DNA of 8,865 nt, taken from Thermoflexibacter sp. GTDB lineage: Bacteria > Bacteroidota > Bacteroidia > Cytophagales > Thermoflexibacteraceae. Each line of letters starts with the position of its first letter. Positions within the stretch are counted from its first letter, which is position 1. The stretch covers positions 1 to 8,865 of the forward strand of contig JALOMS010000202.1 of assembly GCA_025455345.1 (NCBI GenBank), in the 5' to 3' direction. The position numbers and the translations under genes are program-made. The notes below the pieces were generated by a model. That model did not search any database. It was not told the DNA's origin and saw only the letters and a program-made list of their open reading frames with translations. Positions 6,162-8,865 of this stretch are shown here, piece by piece.

Positions 6162-6805
6162 TGAGAACACCTTTTGAACAAATTTTTGAGGGTAATCAAG
6201 CATGGATTACGGACAAATTGGAAAAAGATCCTGATTATTTTGAGAAACTATCTAAAGGACAGCATCCTGAGTTTCTGTATATTGGCTGTTCTGATAGTCG
6301 TGTAACCGCAGAAGACCTTATGGGTGCAGAACCGGGAGAAATATTTATTCATCGTAATATTGCCAATTTAGTGATTCCTACGGACAATAATATTAATGCT
6401 GTCATTCAATACGCCGTAGAATACCTCAAAGTCAAACATATTATTGTTTGTGGGCATTATGAGTGTGGCGGCGTAAAAGCGGCATTACAACCAAGCGATA
6501 TGGGTCAGCTCAACAGTTGGTTACAAACACTTAGAGATGTTTATCGTATTCATCGTGCAGAGTTGGAGAGTATATCAGACGATAAAAAACGGTTTGACCG
6601 CTTAGTAGAACTCAATGTACAAGAGCAATGTATCAATATTATAAAAATAGACCACGTACAAAAAATGTGGTACAAAACAGGATTCCCTACCATACACGGA
6701 TGGGTTTTTAATGTTCGCAATGGAAAGCTGATTGATTTGAAACTCAATATGCTGGAAGTATTTGGCGAAATAAGGAGCATTTATGACTTAAAACCCACAG
6801 TATAG
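6161..6805 (+). CDS. beta-class carbonic anhydrase
   Basis: The enzyme interconverts CO2 and bicarbonate, using zinc, in the cytoplasm. The 214-residue protein has the full beta-class active site: C43-S-D45-S-R47 (zinc ligand plus the Asp-Arg dyad), and H99 and C102 in VCGHYECGGV as the other zinc ligands. IFIHRNIANLV (61-71) and the INAVIQYAVEYLKVKHIIV stretch are further family signatures, and the C-terminal IHGWVFNVRNGKLIDL is typical. Length matches E. coli Can. No signal peptide is seen. Its ATG overlaps the stop of the channel gene by one base, implying translational coupling. Such enzymes supply bicarbonate for carboxylations, including carbamoyl phosphate synthesis for arginine, and contribute to pH balance; operon context makes an ion or pH role with the channel plausible. 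No convincing terminator was found in the 62-base gap to the convergent pump gene. Confidence 0.95.
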   Translation: MRTPFEQIFEGNQAWITDKLEKDPDYFEKLSKGQHPEFLYIGCSDSRVTAEDLMGAEPGEIFIHRNIANLVIPTDNNINAVIQYAVEYLKVKHIIVCGHYECGGVKAALQPSDMGQLNSWLQTLRDVYRIHRAELESISDDKKRFDRLVELNVQEQCINIIKIDHVQKMWYKTGFPTIHGWVFNVRNGKLIDLKLNMLEVFGEIRSIYDLKPTV

Positions 6806-6867
6806 GGTTTCTGAGATTAAGTAAAATTAATAAATCTGATTATAAAAAAAGACTGCTGTATTTGTAG

Positions 6868-8865
6868 TTATATAGATGTTCTAAGCAAAACCTTATACAT
6901 AAACCAATACATCAAGGGAATAAAAGAAATAGAGATAAAAGTACCTAACAACATTCCTCCAATGACGGAAAGCGCAAGTGGGATTTGCAACTCTGTGCCC
7001 AAACCTGAGGAAAATAACGTAGGTGCAAGCCCTAAAATCGTGGTTAAGGAGGTCATGAGTTGGGCTTTAAGCCTGCGTTTGCCTGCCAACTTGATTGCCT
7101 CTATCAGCGAATGTGTTTCTCTGCTTTTATTCATGGTGTCTATTTTGAGAATAGAATCGTTATCTACTATGCCTATCAGCACTATCATACCTATTGCTGA
7201 CATGATATTGAGAGAGTTACCTGCACTAAATAGCAAAAACATAGAACCTGTTAGCCCAAAAACGACTGCTACCATGACAATAAATGGTTGCAATAGCGAC
7301 TCAAATTGGGCAGAAAGGATAAAAAATAACAAACCAATCGCTACTACAATGATAATAGTCAATTCTTTAATGAAGTCAAGATTACGAAAATAACTTCCTG
7401 AAAAAGAAACACTTAGTTTGTTATCGTTTTTGGCGATTATTTTAATTATTTCTTGTTTTTTTTCTATTTCTTGATTCTTGATGTTGAATTGGAAAGGAAT
7501 AAAATCGCCTTCGCTTGCCGAAAAGAAAGATTTATAGTCTTGTGGGTTGCTTATCTGAATAAGATTTTGTAAATAAACAATCTGTCCCTTCGTGTTTTGC
7601 ACTATTGCGTTTGCTAAGAGTGCATTGATTGCTTGCTCTTCGCCTCCCAAAATGATAGGAATATAGCGTTGTTCTGCCTTCAAGTTACCCAAGTTATTTT
7701 CATTGAACAAGGTTTTTAAAGTAAGGAAAACTCTTTCGTACTCTACTTCGTAAAGCAAAAGTTTATCTTTAAGAATCTGGATTTGCAAGCGATTTTGCAG
7801 GGGTGGCATTTCAGTAAGTAAACCTTTGTTTATCAAATTTTTATAAATTTCTTCTGCGTGTGTGGGTAAGAGAACTTCTGCGGATTGATTGCTGGTGAAG
7901 TGCGCTACTAAGGGGGCTTGGCTGGTATTAAACAATTTTTCAAAAATATTTTTAGCGGCGGCAAAAGTAACCGTAGCTTGCGGATATTTTTCCTGAATTT
8001 TTGTCTTCAAAGCAGTTTTTAAGCTATCAAAGGTTTGGCTATTACTTACTTTTATGGAGAGCAAAGCCTCATTAAAATTTTGTTGTAACTCTTTGTTGAG
8101 CAAAAACTGCTGCTGCCCCACAAAGGCACTTGTATAGCGCAAACTATGATGTAAAGTAGCTAAACTTTGCATGAGTTTGTTGAGCCTCGTTTCATTTTCT
8201 TCTACGGTGATTGCCTCGTTCCAATCTATTTTTACTTCTAATTCTGTTCTGCTGATGTCGGGCATTCCTTGCTTGCGGATAGCAAAGGATAGGAAAATAG
8301 ATAAAGCTATCAAACACAAAAAGAACGCAATAGCTACTTTTTTATACTCAAAAACTACAAACATCACCCAAGTATAGGCGCGCTCGGATAGGCGCATGAG
8401 CAAAGAAGAAGGTTTGGTTTGATAGCTTTTTTGTTTGAAATAAAAAAGGCGATACAGTACAGGAATCAGCGTGAAAGAGCAAAGCAAAGAAATTCCCAAA
8501 GCAAGCGAAACGGACATTGCTTGGTCAAGGAACAAGGCACCCGCTACCCCACTGATAAACACCAATGGCAAAAACACCGCAGAGTTGGTAAGGATAGAAG
8601 TAAACAGAGGCATCATGACTTCATTAGTACCCGCAATACAGGCTTCGTCTAACTCACTCCCGTTTTCTCGGAACTGCTCTATATTTTCTATGACAATGAT
8701 GGCACTATCCACCACCATGCCAATCCCCAAGACCAAGCCTGCCAAAGAAACCACATTGATAGAAATTCCGAAAAGATAGAAAAACAAAAAAGTAACAATT
8801 AAAGAAACAGGAATGGTAATGCCTATCAAAACAGGTGCTTTGAAATCGCCCAAGAAGAAGAAAAT
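6868..8865 (-). CDS. RND-family efflux permease, 5' end beyond the window
   Basis: This is the C-terminal 665 residues of an inner-membrane RND transporter, which exports substrates using proton influx together with a periplasmic adaptor and an outer-membrane channel. The gene continues past 8865, where the visible frame begins IFFFLGDFKAPVL; about 340 N-terminal residues are missing, judging from a usual length near 1,000. Helix 4 carries the proton-relay motif GMVVDSAIIVIEN, with one aspartate (codon 8707-8709) followed by serine where AcrB has two aspartates. Further helices follow (about fragment residues 95-145). A large periplasmic domain spans about residues 200-490, after which the C-terminal helices start near FIKELTIIIVVAIG. 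Helix 10 reads IGIVDNDSILKID, a form common in Bacteroidota pumps, with Asn where AcrB has its relay lysine. The second half ends normally. Adaptor and outer-membrane genes are not in view and the substrate (drug, metal or other) cannot be told. Confidence 0.94.
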   Translation of the reverse strand: MFFFLGDFKAPVLIGITIPVSLIVTFLFFYLFGISINVVSLAGLVLGIGMVVDSAIIVIENIEQFRENGSELDEACIAGTNEVMMPLFTSILTNSAVFLPLVFISGVAGALFLDQAMSVSLALGISLLCSFTLIPVLYRLFYFKQKSYQTKPSSLLMRLSERAYTWVMFVVFEYKKVAIAFFLCLIALSIFLSFAIRKQGMPDISRTELEVKIDWNEAITVEENETRLNKLMQSLATLHHSLRYTSAFVGQQQFLLNKELQQNFNEALLSIKVSNSQTFDSLKTALKTKIQEKYPQATVTFAAAKNIFEKLFNTSQAPLVAHFTSNQSAEVLLPTHAEEIYKNLINKGLLTEMPPLQNRLQIQILKDKLLLYEVEYERVFLTLKTLFNENNLGNLKAEQRYIPIILGGEEQAINALLANAIVQNTKGQIVYLQNLIQISNPQDYKSFFSASEGDFIPFQFNIKNQEIEKKQEIIKIIAKNDNKLSVSFSGSYFRNLDFIKELTIIIVVAIGLLFFILSAQFESLLQPFIVMVAVVFGLTGSMFLLFSAGNSLNIMSAIGMIVLIGIVDNDSILKIDTMNKSRETHSLIEAIKLAGKRRLKAQLMTSLTTILGLAPTLFSSGLGTELQIPLALSVIGGMLLGTFISISFIPLMYWFMYKVLLRTSI

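Noticed and set aside
6806..6867. A bidirectional terminator between the carbonic anhydrase and the RND gene
   Set aside because: Only weak AT pairings are visible (for example AGATT at 6814 with AATCT at 6833), and the A-run at 6844-6850 has no convincing stem on either strand.
6962..8779. Several plus-strand frames of 68-143 codons opposite the RND gene
   Set aside because: All lie antisense to a continuous, well-conserved transporter frame and have serine- or lysine-rich low-complexity composition.
4026..8865. Treating the TetR gene and the RND pump as a classical regulator-efflux pair
   Set aside because: They are about 2.2 kb apart on opposite strands with a complete unrelated operon between them, and no adaptor or outer-membrane channel gene lies next to the regulator.

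Overview
The window looks like chromosomal DNA from an AT-rich member of the Bacteroidota, most likely of Cytophagales type. Three things point there. Start codons lack Shine-Dalgarno sequences. Two intergenic regions carry exact matches to the Bacteroidota promoter pattern (TTG at -33, TAnnTTTG at -7). The RND transporter and the metallophosphoesterase have the sequence style of that phylum. No rRNA, tRNA, CRISPR array, transposase, integrase or phage gene was seen. The genus cannot be named from the sequence alone.

Layout. Positions 1-102 hold a hairpin repeat and no gene. A small two-helix membrane protein of unknown function lies on the minus strand (103-570). The gap 571-953 contains a cluster of small hairpin repeats that includes a perfect 14-bp inverted pair. 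A membrane-anchored metallophosphoesterase gene follows on the minus strand (954-2170); it is broken by an internal deletion of about 20 codons that also shifts the frame. A divergent intergenic region carries the argC promoter. On the plus strand come argC (2398-3354), a GNAT acetyltransferase three bases behind it (3358-3912) and a TetR-family regulator (4026-4664). A 281-bp regulatory region follows, rich in ACTT/AAGT dyads and ending in a consensus promoter. It precedes a tight three-gene operon: an F420-reductase-like NADP-binding protein (4946-5563), a TMEM175-family potassium channel (5568-6161) and a beta carbonic anhydrase (6161-6805). The window ends with the C-terminal two thirds of an RND efflux pump on the minus strand (6868-8865), running off the edge.

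How the genes may work together. ArgC performs the reductase step of arginine biosynthesis; the acetyltransferase behind it is probably co-transcribed but has no proven link to that pathway. The three-gene operon joins a pyridine-nucleotide-binding protein, a K+ channel and a CO2/bicarbonate enzyme. It sits behind an unusually dense set of candidate operator sites, so regulated redox, ion or pH homeostasis is a reasonable but unproven reading. This promoter region and operon are the most interesting part of the window. The damaged phosphoesterase and the hairpin repeats come next. Nothing here amounts to a clear new system.
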